53,196 nt of DNA from Bacteroidales bacterium. Its GTDB lineage: Bacteria; Bacteroidota; Bacteroidia; Bacteroidales; UBA3663. Location of the stretch: assembly GCA_017561935.1 (NCBI GenBank), contig JAFZBE010000002.1, positions 1 to 53,196 of the forward strand, read 5' to 3'. The translations under genes and the position numbers were made by a program. The stretch's first letter is position 1; each line of letters begins with the position of its first letter. Under the pieces are notes generated by a model. It made no database searches and was not told where the DNA came from. It saw only the letters and a list, made by a program, of their open reading frames with translations. Shown piece after piece: positions 43,728 to 52,910 of the stretch.

Positions 43728-44323
43728 AGTTCGAGCAATTGTTTGATGAGTGGCAACAAGTCACGCTTCATCATGGCATCGGTGAGGGAATGCTCGCCTT
43801 CGATGATGCGGAAGTGTTCATTACCATAAGCTTTCTTGAATTCTGCTTGGCAGTTGACTGTCGGGTCATCTTTACCGAAGATACCCCAGATGAGTTTCTT
43901 GTCATCGGGAGTGATGTCGCGAAGGCTTAGCTTCGACTCGATCTCCTTGAATTCGGCCACCATCTTCTTGTCCACCTTGAACTGCTTCTGCCCATCGGCA
44001 CGCTTATTGAGGAAGTCAACGTTCTTGCCAAGGTGTTTGAAGGTGAGCAGACGAGCCATGTGAAAGGACGGATTGACACAGATACGCAGATGGCCGTGGA
44101 GCAGTTCAGTGTACATGCCGCCCATCGAGGTGCCGATGATGAGGTCGGGTTTCTCTTCCTCGACGACTTTTCGAATCATTGGAATGGCTTCGGCAGGCGA
44201 GACGGGAATATCGGGCGAAACCACTGTGACACTATAGTCTGGATAGAGGTGATTGCGTAGATTAGTGGCTGTGCCGGTCGATCCCGCCGATGAAAATCCG
44301 TGTAAATAAAGTATTTTTTTCAT
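43724..44323 (-). CDS. YqiA/YcfP-like alpha/beta-hydrolase
   Basis: 199 residues. An esterase-like fold of the YqiA (UPF0227) type: ILYLHGFSSAGSTGTA oxyanion segment, nucleophile elbow GTSMGG near 63-68 (Ser about 65), an acidic residue in GIFGKDDPTVNC, and the catalytic histidine in IIEGEHSLTD. Substrate unknown; E. coli YqiA hydrolyses short acyl esters. First of a two-gene leftward operon with the glycosyltransferase fusion, so deacylation of a sugar or lipid intermediate is possible. Promoter at 44357. Confidence 0.83.
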   Translation of the reverse strand: MKKILYLHGFSSAGSTGTATNLRNHLYPDYSVTVVSPDIPVSPAEAIPMIRKVVEEEKPDLIIGTSMGGMYTELLHGHLRICVNPSFHMARLLTFKHLGKNVDFLNKRADGQKQFKVDKKMVAEFKEIESKLSLRDITPDDKKLIWGIFGKDDPTVNCQAEFKKAYGNEHFRIIEGEHSLTDAMMKRDLLPLIKQLLEL

Positions 44324-44356
44324 AATCTTTGCTCATTTCGCTTGTCGAAAACGCTG

Positions 44357-44388
44357 CAAAGTTACATATTCTACCTCGTTTTAGCAAG
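44357..44388 (-). promoter_or_regulatory. Promoter for YqiA-like gene
   Basis: On the minus strand: CTTG (44385-44388), 20 bases, TAACTTTG (44357-44364), 33 bases before the start. Confidence 0.65.
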
Positions 44389-44405
44389 ACTTTTGTCCGA
44401 AATCT

Positions 44406-44436
44406 TTTGTCAGTTGCTGGAAAATAATTATATTTG
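44406..44436 (+). promoter_or_regulatory. upp: Promoter for upp
   Basis: TTTG at 44406-44409, 19 bases, TATATTTG at 44429-44436; about 60 bases of leader before the ATG at 44503. Confidence 0.75.
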
Positions 44437-44502
44437 CAGCCTAAAAGGGGCATTTTCGTCCCAGAATTCTTAAAGTTTCAAATCTCAAAATCGTATTTCG
44501 AA

Positions 44503-45159
44503 ATGAGGGTCGTAGATTTCTCAAAGACAAACTCCGTGGTGAACAAATTCATCGCTGAATTGCGTGACGTTAACATTCAAACCGATAGGATGCGTTTCCG
44601 TCGCAACATCGAGCGTATCGGTGAAATTATGGCATACGAAATCAGCAAAAAACTGACCTATGAGGAGCAGGACATCACCTCTCCGCTTGGCATCGCTGTA
44701 GCCAGTGTTCCTACCGACACCATTGTTGTCAGTGCCATCCTTCGCGCTGGACTGCCTCTTCACCAGGGTGTCATCAATGTCTTTGACGAAGCCGAGAATG
44801 CGTTTGTCAGCGCTTATCGTCGGTATGATGCCGACACAGACTTCAATTTCGATATCTCGATCGAATATATCTCTGCTCCTTCACTCGATGGGAAGGTCCT
44901 CATCATCTGTGACCCCATGCTTGCTACCGGCTCATCGATGCAACTGGCTTACGAGGCGTTGTTGGCCAAAGGCACACCCACTAAGGTTTTCATCTGTGCA
45001 GTGATTGCAAGTTCTGAGGCGCTTGATTACCTTAACGAGAATCTGCCCGAAGAAGCGGTGCTTTATGTGGCCGCTGTCGATGACATGCTTGATCAGCACA
45101 AGTATATAGTGCCTGGTCTTGGCGATGCTGGTAATCTTGCATTTGGAGAGAAAGAGTAG
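44503..45159 (+). CDS. upp: Uracil phosphoribosyltransferase
   Basis: 218 residues; converts uracil and PRPP into UMP for pyrimidine salvage. Features: RRNIERIGEIMAYEISKKL near the N-terminus, VVSAILRAGLPLHQG, the PRPP-binding loop IICDPMLATGSSM near 132-144, and the C-terminal uracil-binding PGLGDAGNLAFGE. The ATG at 44503 is chosen; the upstream part of the open frame is the leader. It lies 58 bases before the SulP gene, with AGTTAAC-type short repeats between and no clear terminator, so read-through into that operon is possible. Confidence 0.95.
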   Translation: MRVVDFSKTNSVVNKFIAELRDVNIQTDRMRFRRNIERIGEIMAYEISKKLTYEEQDITSPLGIAVASVPTDTIVVSAILRAGLPLHQGVINVFDEAENAFVSAYRRYDADTDFNFDISIEYISAPSLDGKVLIICDPMLATGSSMQLAYEALLAKGTPTKVFICAVIASSEALDYLNENLPEEAVLYVAAVDDMLDQHKYIVPGLGDAGNLAFGEKE

Positions 45160-45217
45160 ATCAAATAACAATTAACAGTTAACAGTTAACAATCAGTTAA
45201 CATTTATCAATTAAGAT

Positions 45218-47059
45218 TTGCGTAATATAACTCGACTTATTGACTTCCAGCCCAAGTTTTTCAGTTGTCTGAAGAATTATGACAAGCAGAAGTTCAGCCA
45301 GGATGCTCTCGCTGGTGTGATTACTGGCATTGTAGCTTTGCCGTTGGCCATTGCTTTCGGTATAGCTTCGGGTGTGTCACCCCAAGAGGGCATCATCACT
45401 GCCATCGTGGCAGGATTCATCATAGCATTGCTAGGAGGCAGCAAGGTGCAGATTGGAGGTCCAACCGGCGCCTTTATCGTTATCATCTATGGCATTGTCA
45501 CCAACCCAGAGTATGGCATGCTGGGACTCACCATTGCCACGATTCTGGCAGGTGTGTTGCTCATCCTGATGGGTGTGTTTAAGTTGGGGACGGTCATCAA
45601 GTTCATTCCTTATCCCATCATTATTGGATTCACTGCTGGTATTGCTCTTACCATCTTCACGACACAGATGGGGGATGTTTTTGGACTTAAGGAAACCGTC
45701 ATTGATCCTGCTACCGGCGAGGTTGTTATCGACCCCGATACGGGATTACCCGTAATGGCTCCCCTCAAGACACCTGGCGATTTCATTGGCAAATGGATCT
45801 GTTATTTTGAGCACTTCCAGTCGTTTAATCTTTGGAATTTCCTCATTGCCCTCCTTTCTATCCTGGTTATCATCTTTTTCCCCACGTATATCAAGGACGT
45901 AAAAGGACTTAACAAGATTCCTGGTTCGCTTTATGCCATCATCTTCATGACTCTTCTCGTCCTGGCAATGAGGAATTTCTTGGGCATAGAGGGCATTGAC
46001 ACTATCGGCGACCGCTACCAGATTGAGTCTAAACTGCCCCGTCTGGCTGTGCCGACTATCAGCTACGAGATGATTCATGGCTTGATGCCTATCGCTTTTA
46101 CCATTGCCATCCTTGGCGCTATCGAGTCGCTGCTCTCCGCAGCTGTGGCCGATGGTGTGATCGGCGATCGTCACAACTCGAATACCGAACTCATCGGACA
46201 GGGCGTAGCCAACATCTTGTGTCCGATGTTTGGCGGCATTCCTGCCACTGGTGCCATCGCCCGCACCATGACCAACATCAACAATGGCGGTCGTAGCCCA
46301 GTTGCCGGTATTGTTCATGCAGTGGTGCTACTGCTCATCCTGCTGGTGCTGATGCCTCTTGCCAACTATATTCCTATGGCTTGTCTGGCTGGCGTTCTTG
46401 TCATTGTTGCCTATAACATGTCGGGTTGGCGTACCTGCCGTGCATTGTTCAAGAGCCAGAAGTCCGACATTGCGGTGCTCGTTGCTACGTTTCTTCTAAC
46501 GGTTATCTTCGACCTGACCATCGCTATCGAATTCGGCTTGATTCTTGCTGCACTGCTTTTGTTCCGTCGTGTGGCCGCCACTAGTCATGTGTCCTTGCTC
46601 CATGGTGAGGTCCACATTGAGGATGATACTGACCTTTCGACAGGTAATCTCGAGATTGACCATCTGCAAATCCCCGACAAGGTGCAGGTTTATGAAATTG
46701 ACGGACCGTTCTTCTTCGGCATTGCCAACAAGTTTGACGAACTTACGGCCACTTCCATGTTCAAGCACCATTCGTATCCTGATGTGCGTATCATCCGTAT
46801 GCGTAAGGTTCCGTTTATCGATGCTACCGGACTTCATAACCTGGAACTCTTTGTGCAAAAAAGTCACCAGGATAATATCCACGTCATCCTGTCGGGTGTT
46901 CGTCCCGAAGTGATGCGTGTGCTCAAACGTACGGCCCTTTATCAGGAAGTAGGAGAAGCTAATATCTTTGATAATATTCTCTCTGCACTGGCTCGTGCCC
47001 GTGAAATTATGGACGATCCTCATACGCATCATCGCAAACATCAGAACAAGGCACAATGA
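45218..47059 (+). CDS. SulP family anion transporter with STAS domain
   Basis: 613 residues, an inner-membrane SLC26/SulP transporter for sulphate, bicarbonate or another anion. About twelve membrane segments follow DALAGVITGIVALPLAIAFGIASG; GGPTGAFIVIIYGI and the amphipathic VADGVIGDRHNSNTELIGQGVANILCPMFGGIPATGAIARTMTNINNGGRSP segment are diagnostic. A cytoplasmic STAS domain (about 487-600) includes MRKVPFIDATGLHNL. No ATG exists near the expected N-terminus, so the TTG at 45218 is used. Its stop overlaps the next start as ATGA, tying it to the acyl-conjugate genes downstream. Confidence 0.9.
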   Translation: MRNITRLIDFQPKFFSCLKNYDKQKFSQDALAGVITGIVALPLAIAFGIASGVSPQEGIITAIVAGFIIALLGGSKVQIGGPTGAFIVIIYGIVTNPEYGMLGLTIATILAGVLLILMGVFKLGTVIKFIPYPIIIGFTAGIALTIFTTQMGDVFGLKETVIDPATGEVVIDPDTGLPVMAPLKTPGDFIGKWICYFEHFQSFNLWNFLIALLSILVIIFFPTYIKDVKGLNKIPGSLYAIIFMTLLVLAMRNFLGIEGIDTIGDRYQIESKLPRLAVPTISYEMIHGLMPIAFTIAILGAIESLLSAAVADGVIGDRHNSNTELIGQGVANILCPMFGGIPATGAIARTMTNINNGGRSPVAGIVHAVVLLLILLVLMPLANYIPMACLAGVLVIVAYNMSGWRTCRALFKSQKSDIAVLVATFLLTVIFDLTIAIEFGLILAALLLFRRVAATSHVSLLHGEVHIEDDTDLSTGNLEIDHLQIPDKVQVYEIDGPFFFGIANKFDELTATSMFKHHSYPDVRIIRMRKVPFIDATGLHNLELFVQKSHQDNIHVILSGVRPEVMRVLKRTALYQEVGEANIFDNILSALARAREIMDDPHTHHRKHQNKAQ

Positions 47060-48216
47060 TAGTCGTTGAGGAGATCAAAGGCAGGAAAGCACTCAAACGA
47101 TTTGTACAGTTCCAAGCGGAACTGTACAAGGGTGTCGATGCTTTTGTTCCTCCGATGATTACGGCTGAGATAGACTGTTTGGATCCCATAAAGAATCCTG
47201 CCTTCGACTTTTGTGAGGCAGTTTTTTTCTTGGCGTATAAGAATGATGTGCTTGTAGGACGTGCGGCCGGCATCATCAACCGCCTCTCCAACGAGCGAGT
47301 TGGCAAGGCGCAATGCCGTTTCTGTTATCTCGACTTCATCGATGATATGGAGGTTAGCTTTGCTTTGTTGGACAAAGTTGCTGCATGGGGAAAAAGCAAA
47401 GGGATGAAGGAACTTGTCGGGCCCTTGGGACTAACAGACCTGGATTATGAAGGATGTCTGGTCAAGGGTTTCGACCATCTTTGCACTTCAGCCGAGTTAT
47501 ACAATTATGCGTACTATCCCAAGCATTTCGAGGCATACGGAATGCGTCCTGAGGCATATTGGAATGAGTATCGGCTGACGATGTGCGACGAGGTTCCGGA
47601 CAAGCATAAGCGCGTAGCCGAACTCGCTACTCAACGCTACGGTTTGCGTCCCTTGAAATTCACCGATTCCAAGAATCTTGTCGAGCGGTATGGCCATCGG
47701 ATCTTCGAACTTTACAATACTGCATATTCTGAACTTTACGGGTTCACACCTTTGACCGACCGTCAGATCGACTATTATATCGATCTCTATCTTCCTCAGG
47801 TACGTCTTGACCTGATACGCCTCATCGTCGATCAAAACGATACACTTCTTGCATTTGGTATTGCCTGCCCATCCCTTAGTCGTGCACAACAGAAAGCGCG
47901 AGGAAAAATGTGGCCTTTGGGCTGGTTCTATCTTGCTCGTGCGATGTATATGAACACCGATAGTTTTTGGGGCAGATTATTTCACGGTGGCACAGATACA
48001 TGCGACCTGCTGCTCATCGCTGTACGTCCCGACATGCAGGGGAAAGGCATCAATGCATTGCTATTTACCGAACTCATCCCGCAGTTCAAGGCCAATGGAT
48101 ATAAATTCGTCGAGTCGAACAACGAGCTAGAGAGTAACCATAAGGTTTCTAATCTGTGGGGCGATTTCGACAAGGAGTTGCATAAGCGTCGATGCACATT
48201 CATCAAGGAGATATGA
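47056..48216 (+). CDS. GNAT-like acyltransferase family protein
   Basis: 386 residues, soluble. The C-terminal third shows a GNAT fold signature: a beta-strand CDLLLIAVRPDMQGKGINALLFTELIPQF (acyl-CoA pyrophosphate loop RPDMQGKG near 330), then a helix and FVESNNELESN. The N-terminal half (FVPPMITAEIDCLDP, VGRAAGIIN, VGPLGLTDLDYEGCLVKGF) also looks GNAT-like, so it may be a double-GNAT protein of the N-acyltransferase kind. Linked by overlap to SulP before and two bases from the MMPL gene after. With an acyl carrier protein and adenylating enzyme in the same operon, transfer of a fatty acyl group to an amine is a reasonable but untested role. Confidence 0.75.
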   Translation: MIVVEEIKGRKALKRFVQFQAELYKGVDAFVPPMITAEIDCLDPIKNPAFDFCEAVFFLAYKNDVLVGRAAGIINRLSNERVGKAQCRFCYLDFIDDMEVSFALLDKVAAWGKSKGMKELVGPLGLTDLDYEGCLVKGFDHLCTSAELYNYAYYPKHFEAYGMRPEAYWNEYRLTMCDEVPDKHKRVAELATQRYGLRPLKFTDSKNLVERYGHRIFELYNTAYSELYGFTPLTDRQIDYYIDLYLPQVRLDLIRLIVDQNDTLLAFGIACPSLSRAQQKARGKMWPLGWFYLARAMYMNTDSFWGRLFHGGTDTCDLLLIAVRPDMQGKGINALLFTELIPQFKANGYKFVESNNELESNHKVSNLWGDFDKELHKRRCTFIKEI

Positions 48217-48217
48217 G

Positions 48218-50698
48218 ATGAGTAACCATCCCTTTGAGAAGACATATCACTATTTCGCTTCCCATCGTGGGCGTATGTGGCTGCTGCTGTGTATTGTGGT
48301 AGCCACGCTTGTTATGCTTGTATCTCGTCTCGATTTCAAGGAGCAGATTACCGACTTTCTTCCTGTCGATGACCAGTACAAGCAGGCGATGTCGATCTAT
48401 CAGGAGGTGGCTGCGGGCGACAAGATTGTCATTCAGTTCATCGAAGACGGCGATGTTTCTACAACTTCTGCCCCCCAGCAGCTCATTGCTGCCATTGAAC
48501 ATTTTGGTAAAGTTCTTGCTGAGCAGGATACTGAACGTTGGGTCGTTGATTCCTGGCAGCCACAGGTTGATGCAGAGCGTATTCTTGATGTTTTCCACTT
48601 CGTATATGCGCATTTGCCCTATTATCTTGAACCTCGTGACTATTCGGCCTTCGACAGTTTGTTGATAACACAGGCCGAAGTTGATTCTTCTTATGTGGAG
48701 AAGCGACTACTATGGGTGCGTCAGCGTCTGTCATCGTCGGCAGGCACTTTCATGCAACCTATGCTGGCACATGATCCTTTGGGTCTCGGCAATCGAGTAG
48801 CCTCATCGCTGCGTGAATTCCAGCCGGAGATGAATCTGTTGCATATAGATGGTTACCTTTTTACGCCCGACACGTTGTGCTGTCTGGTGAACGTCACTTC
48901 ACCATTTGGCAGTAGCGAGAGTGCTCGCAATGCAGCATTGGTCAAGATGTTGGAAGAGGTAGGGCAGCAGGTGGAAGCTAATGATGGAGTCATCGTTCGA
49001 GCCACTGGCTCCCCTGTCATAGCCGCTGGCAACAGTATGCAGATTCGTCGTGATACGCTGCTTTCGGCCACGTTGGCCCTTTTGCTTATTTTGGCCCTTT
49101 TGTTTTATGCGTTTCGTAGCCTCAAGTCTTTGCTCTATATTCTGGTTACCATTGGGTTCGGTTTTCTCTTTGGTTTGGGTATCTTGAGCCTCTTGCGTGA
49201 CAGCATTTCGCTCATCGTTGTTGGATTGACCTCCATCATTCTAGGCATTGCAGTCAATTATCCCTTGCATTTCCTTTGTCACAAGCAGGAGGGTGGTGAT
49301 TGGCGGACCTTGGTTTCGCCTCTTTTGATAGGCAATGTCACTACTGTGGGCGCCTTCTTGACGCTTGTGCCTCTCAAGGCCACTGCAACACGTGATTTAG
49401 GGCTATTCGCTGCGCTGATGCTTGTCGGTACGATACTGTTTACCCTGATATTCCTCCCACATATTGTCGGGAAGCTCAAGGTTCGGCTTGCTGATGAAGT
49501 GGTGGCAGAAGATTTTTCTGAAAGAGAAGAAAAGAAAAGAACACACAGGTATCTCGTCGGAAGTGTGATCCTTGCCATGACGGCCGTATTTGGGTGGTTC
49601 AGCCTCGATACACGGTTCGATACCGATCTGAACCATATCAATTACATGACCGATGTGCAACGTGCCGACTTCGTTCGTCTTTCGGAGATTCAGGGCCATA
49701 AAGAGGGGAGTGCTACAGTTTTTATGGCTGCACCAGATTTATCATCGTTAGAGGACAAGACAGACATCCTTCATCATCTGATTGAAGAGGGGAAGATAAA
49801 TTCATTAAAGAATCCTGCCAGTTTGCTTCCGAGTACGAAGCTTCAGCGGGAGCGTCTTGCCCTTTGGAACAGCTATTGGAAACGTTTGGCACAAGAAGGA
49901 CGTTTCGATTACACATCTTTCCAAAAGGAGGCTGTCCGAGCTGGTTTCACCGAAGATGCCTTTGCTCCCTTTGCCCATCTATTGTCCATGACATTGGCTG
50001 ACACATGTGAGGTGGCAGGTTTCGAGCCCTTAACGAGCAGTATTCTAAATGGACTTGTCAATGGAGGAAGCGGAAAGCTGGTGGCACAGTTGTCTGTCCC
50101 CCTTGAGCATGTCGAGGAGGTGGAACGCCTTACCGGAGGTTTTGATTTGCCAACTTTGAACAAGCGTGTGCTTAATACGTTGACCGCTGATTTCAACTAC
50201 ATCGGAATAGCCTGTTCGCTCATCGTGTTTATCTTCCTTTGGATCAGCTTCCGACGCATTGAATTGGCATGTCTTGCTTTTTTACCGATGATTATTGGCT
50301 GGCTTTGGATATTGGGCATTATGCAGCTGCTGGACATTCAGTTCAATATAGTAAACATTATCCTTGCCACGTTCATCTTTGGTCAAGGGGACGATTATAC
50401 CATCTTCGTGGTCGAAGGGCTGATGCGCGACTATCGTCAGGCAGTAAGGACTGGGAAACGGGTCAATAGCACGTTGAAGAGCTATCGTCGAAGCATTCTT
50501 CTCTCGGCCATTATCATGTTCATTGGCATCGGTACTTTGATTTTTGCAAAACATCCTGCTCTGCATTCACTGGCCCAAGTCACCATTATCGGCATGGGTG
50601 TCGTGGTGCTGATGGCGTGGATCATGCCACCATTGCTTTTCGATTGGCTTGTGGACCATGATAAATCTTTACAAGAATATATTTTAAAAGGAGAATAA
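48218..50698 (+). CDS. MMPL/RND-type lipid exporter
   Basis: 826 residues, an inner-membrane RND-superfamily protein with two repeats. Each repeat has one N-terminal helix (MWLLLCIVVATLVMLVS; IGIACSLIVFIFLW), with a large periplasmic loop after the first and a cluster of helices (TLALLLILALLFYAFRSL, VGLTSIILGIAVNYPLHFL; MIIGWLWILGIMQLL, LATFIFGQGDDYTIFVVEG with acidic proton-relay residues). The MMPL group moves lipids and lipid-like metabolites to the outer envelope. It sits between the GNAT-like gene and the acyl carrier gene, which starts one base after its stop, so it probably exports the product of this operon. Confidence 0.87.
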   Translation: MSNHPFEKTYHYFASHRGRMWLLLCIVVATLVMLVSRLDFKEQITDFLPVDDQYKQAMSIYQEVAAGDKIVIQFIEDGDVSTTSAPQQLIAAIEHFGKVLAEQDTERWVVDSWQPQVDAERILDVFHFVYAHLPYYLEPRDYSAFDSLLITQAEVDSSYVEKRLLWVRQRLSSSAGTFMQPMLAHDPLGLGNRVASSLREFQPEMNLLHIDGYLFTPDTLCCLVNVTSPFGSSESARNAALVKMLEEVGQQVEANDGVIVRATGSPVIAAGNSMQIRRDTLLSATLALLLILALLFYAFRSLKSLLYILVTIGFGFLFGLGILSLLRDSISLIVVGLTSIILGIAVNYPLHFLCHKQEGGDWRTLVSPLLIGNVTTVGAFLTLVPLKATATRDLGLFAALMLVGTILFTLIFLPHIVGKLKVRLADEVVAEDFSEREEKKRTHRYLVGSVILAMTAVFGWFSLDTRFDTDLNHINYMTDVQRADFVRLSEIQGHKEGSATVFMAAPDLSSLEDKTDILHHLIEEGKINSLKNPASLLPSTKLQRERLALWNSYWKRLAQEGRFDYTSFQKEAVRAGFTEDAFAPFAHLLSMTLADTCEVAGFEPLTSSILNGLVNGGSGKLVAQLSVPLEHVEEVERLTGGFDLPTLNKRVLNTLTADFNYIGIACSLIVFIFLWISFRRIELACLAFLPMIIGWLWILGIMQLLDIQFNIVNIILATFIFGQGDDYTIFVVEGLMRDYRQAVRTGKRVNSTLKSYRRSILLSAIIMFIGIGTLIFAKHPALHSLAQVTIIGMGVVVLMAWIMPPLLFDWLVDHDKSLQEYILKGE

Positions 50699-50699
50699 T

Positions 50700-50927
50700 A
50701 TGAAAGAAAGAATACGAGCTTTGCTTGAGGACCAGCTTCCCCTGGTGGATTTGGATAGTGATGCACTTTATCAAGAACTTGATTCTTTGGGTGTAACCAC
50801 CATCCTGATGACTCTTTCCGACGAATTCGGTATCGATCTCGACAGTCGAGATGCTACACCCAAGAACCTGCGTAGTCTCGATTCTGTTGTGGCTCTTGTC
50901 GAACGCAAACTCTCAGAGAAAACGTGA
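50700..50927 (+). CDS. Acyl carrier protein, pathway-specific
   Basis: 75 residues, acidic and helical. The phosphopantetheine attachment serine is S29 in ELDSLGVTTILMTLSDEFGIDLDS; the usual D-S-L is intact. Placed between a lipid exporter and an adenylating enzyme, not near fab genes, so it is a dedicated carrier rather than the housekeeping AcpP. The GTG start of the ligase overlaps its stop, implying that the two are made in fixed ratio. Confidence 0.88.
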   Translation: MKERIRALLEDQLPLVDLDSDALYQELDSLGVTTILMTLSDEFGIDLDSRDATPKNLRSLDSVVALVERKLSEKT

Positions 50928-52213
50928 AATGGATTGAATATGTTGCCCATGTCGTGGAACGCTATCCTGATGATCTCGCTTTGATTTGTCATGGCGAGAA
51001 GATGACTTATGCTCAGTTGTGGACCGCAGCCAAGACGGAAGCACAACGTCTGCGTGAGTCGGAGCATGTGCGCGCGGGTCAATTCTATTTTCAATCCTGT
51101 ACGCAGGATATTGCCTACGTCGTACGTTTCATTGCCCTGCATTTGATAGGTGCACTCTCGGATATCCTGTATACTACTGGTTCTACCGGTAAGCCGAAGG
51201 CAGTCTTGCTGAGCGAAGAAGGGATAGTGGCCAATGCCGAGAATCTCATCGACGCACATGGGTATCATCACGGCATGGTGTTTGTGGTATGCGGACCTTT
51301 GGATCATTTCGGGTCATGGAGTAAGATGTTGCCTGTGTTTAAGACGGGAGCCACTTTACATATCTTGGACGGAATGAAGGACATGGAGGCTTTGTTCGAT
51401 GCACTTCGTCCTGTTCATTCTGCTACTTTTTTGGTTCCCAGTGCCATAAGGATGATGCTTCAATTGAATAGCGACCGCCTTGTATCTCTTGCCGACAGCA
51501 TCGAGTTCGTCGAGACGGGTGCAGCTCCGATGGCCACTGTTGATATAGAGCGTTTACGCGAACTCCTTCCTCATACACGTCTTTACAATACATACGCAAG
51601 CACGGAGACGGGCATCGTCTGTACCTATCCATTCCATCTGCCTTCAGCCGAAGGTAGAGAAGGAGAAACTCCAAAACCTGTTCTTCAAGGATGTGTGGGC
51701 CCGATGATGAAGCATGCTAAGGTATCTATTGGCCCTGAAGGCAATATCAGTGTGAGTGGACCGATGCTTATGGCTGGGTATTTGAACGAAGATGTTGAGG
51801 GCAATCTGCAGCTTGCCCCGGTAGGAGAGATGTTTGAAACTGCCGACCTGGGATATTTAGACGACAAGGGATGTCTCTTCCTGACAGGACGTTCCAACGA
51901 TTTCATCAATGTGGGAGGCTTGAAACTGAGCCCGGTAGAAGTAGAGGATGCTGCCGCTGGATTCACGGGTATTGAAGATTGTATCTGCATACCTGAACCT
52001 CATCCCTTGATGGGGCAGGTGCCCAAACTGCTGTTGACACTTAGCGAGGGCACAAAATTCAACAAACGTGAGTTGGCCAATTATTTGAAAGAAAAACTCA
52101 TCGAGACGTGGAAAGTCCCGATGAGGTATGAAGTGGTTGATGAGATACGTAAGATGCCGAATGGCAAGAAGAATCGAAGAAGCTATCTTACATCATGTGG
52201 AGGCCAGCCTTGA
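50924..52213 (+). CDS. Compact AMP-binding acyl ligase
   Basis: 429 residues, an ANL-family enzyme that activates a carboxylic acid with ATP and presumably loads the neighbouring carrier. Motifs seen: P-loop YTTGSTGKPKAV near 83-94, NTYASTETG, GYLDDKGCLFLTGRSNDFINVGG (hinge), and the catalytic-lysine end RKMPNGKKNRR. The P-loop normally lies around residues 150-190; about 80-100 residues of the N-terminal domain before it are absent, with RFIALHLIGALS joined directly to DILYTTG. It begins with GTG overlapping the carrier stop. The last 26 bases overlap the end of ruvA on the other strand. Acyl substrate cannot be read from sequence. Confidence 0.86.
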   Translation: MKWIEYVAHVVERYPDDLALICHGEKMTYAQLWTAAKTEAQRLRESEHVRAGQFYFQSCTQDIAYVVRFIALHLIGALSDILYTTGSTGKPKAVLLSEEGIVANAENLIDAHGYHHGMVFVVCGPLDHFGSWSKMLPVFKTGATLHILDGMKDMEALFDALRPVHSATFLVPSAIRMMLQLNSDRLVSLADSIEFVETGAAPMATVDIERLRELLPHTRLYNTYASTETGIVCTYPFHLPSAEGREGETPKPVLQGCVGPMMKHAKVSIGPEGNISVSGPMLMAGYLNEDVEGNLQLAPVGEMFETADLGYLDDKGCLFLTGRSNDFINVGGLKLSPVEVEDAAAGFTGIEDCICIPEPHPLMGQVPKLLLTLSEGTKFNKRELANYLKEKLIETWKVPMRYEVVDEIRKMPNGKKNRRSYLTSCGGQP

Positions 52214-52781
52214 TGAGTGCCTGCACCGACATGGTCGGGTCTTTGGAGAGCAGTTTATTGATAGCTTTTTGTGCATTGGCCATCGGATAACCTAGCGCAA
52301 TGAGTGCTTGAATTGCCTCATCGCCGTTCACATTGCTGGCCACAAGCACGCTTGTGTCGCTTGTCGCCGCGCTGATACCCAGCTTACCTACCTTGTCGCG
52401 AAGGTCCACAATAATACGCTGTGCCGTCTTTGCTCCAATGCCCTTGACATTTTTTAGTTGACGATCATTGCCGCTGCCCACCACGGCTACGAGCTCGTCG
52501 GGCGAAAGACTCGAAAGAATGCAGCGCGCCGTGTTTGGACCCACGCCACTCACAGTGATCAGCAGTTCGTAAAGGCCGCGTTCCTGTTTGGATGAGAATC
52601 CATAGAGTAGATGAGCATCCTCGCGGATGGCTTCGCTGATGTAAATCTTTTGAACCTGACCTTTCTTCAGATGGTCGTAGGTATATACCGAGATGGCACA
52701 AGCATAGCCAACACCGTTGCACTCGACGATAGCCGTGGTAGGATCAAGTTCGGTGATTTCTCCTTTTAAGTATTCGATCAT
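52188..52781 (-). CDS. ruvA: Holliday junction branch migration protein RuvA
   Basis: 197 residues, the standard length. Binds Holliday junctions as a tetramer and loads RuvB. Features: N-terminal OB fold (MIEYLKGEITELDPTTAIVECNGVGYACAISVYTY), the paired helix-hairpin-helix motifs LLITVSGVGPNTARCIL and LKNVKGIGAKTAQRIIVDLRDKV, and a C-terminal UBA-like domain III (EAIQALIALGYPMANAQKAI). ruvB is not in the window. Its 3' end overlaps the acyl ligase gene tail to tail by 26 bases. Confidence 0.97.
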   Translation of the reverse strand: MIEYLKGEITELDPTTAIVECNGVGYACAISVYTYDHLKKGQVQKIYISEAIREDAHLLYGFSSKQERGLYELLITVSGVGPNTARCILSSLSPDELVAVVGSGNDRQLKNVKGIGAKTAQRIIVDLRDKVGKLGISAATSDTSVLVASNVNGDEAIQALIALGYPMANAQKAINKLLSKDPTMSVQALIKAGLHMM

Positions 52782-52819
52782 ATGACGTTTTATGTTCGTA
52801 AATGGTAATTTTTATGGTG

Positions 52820-52827
52820 CAAAGGTA
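52820..52827 (-). promoter_or_regulatory. ruvA: Promoter -7 box for ruvA
   Basis: On the minus strand the sequence is TACCTTTG; a weak GTTG box is 20 bases upstream. It lies about 40 bases before the ATG. Confidence 0.6.
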
Positions 52828-52910
52828 GTATTTTTTTATCAAAATAACAACTTTTTTCATTTTTATTAATCAAAAATCGTCAATTATTTTTTTTTGTCAT
52901 AACTATTGAT

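Noticed and set aside
45160..45217. Promoter or operator in AGTTAAC repeats before SulP
   Set aside because: The repeats are short and no TAnnTTTG box with proper spacing was found; recorded only as AT-rich spacer.
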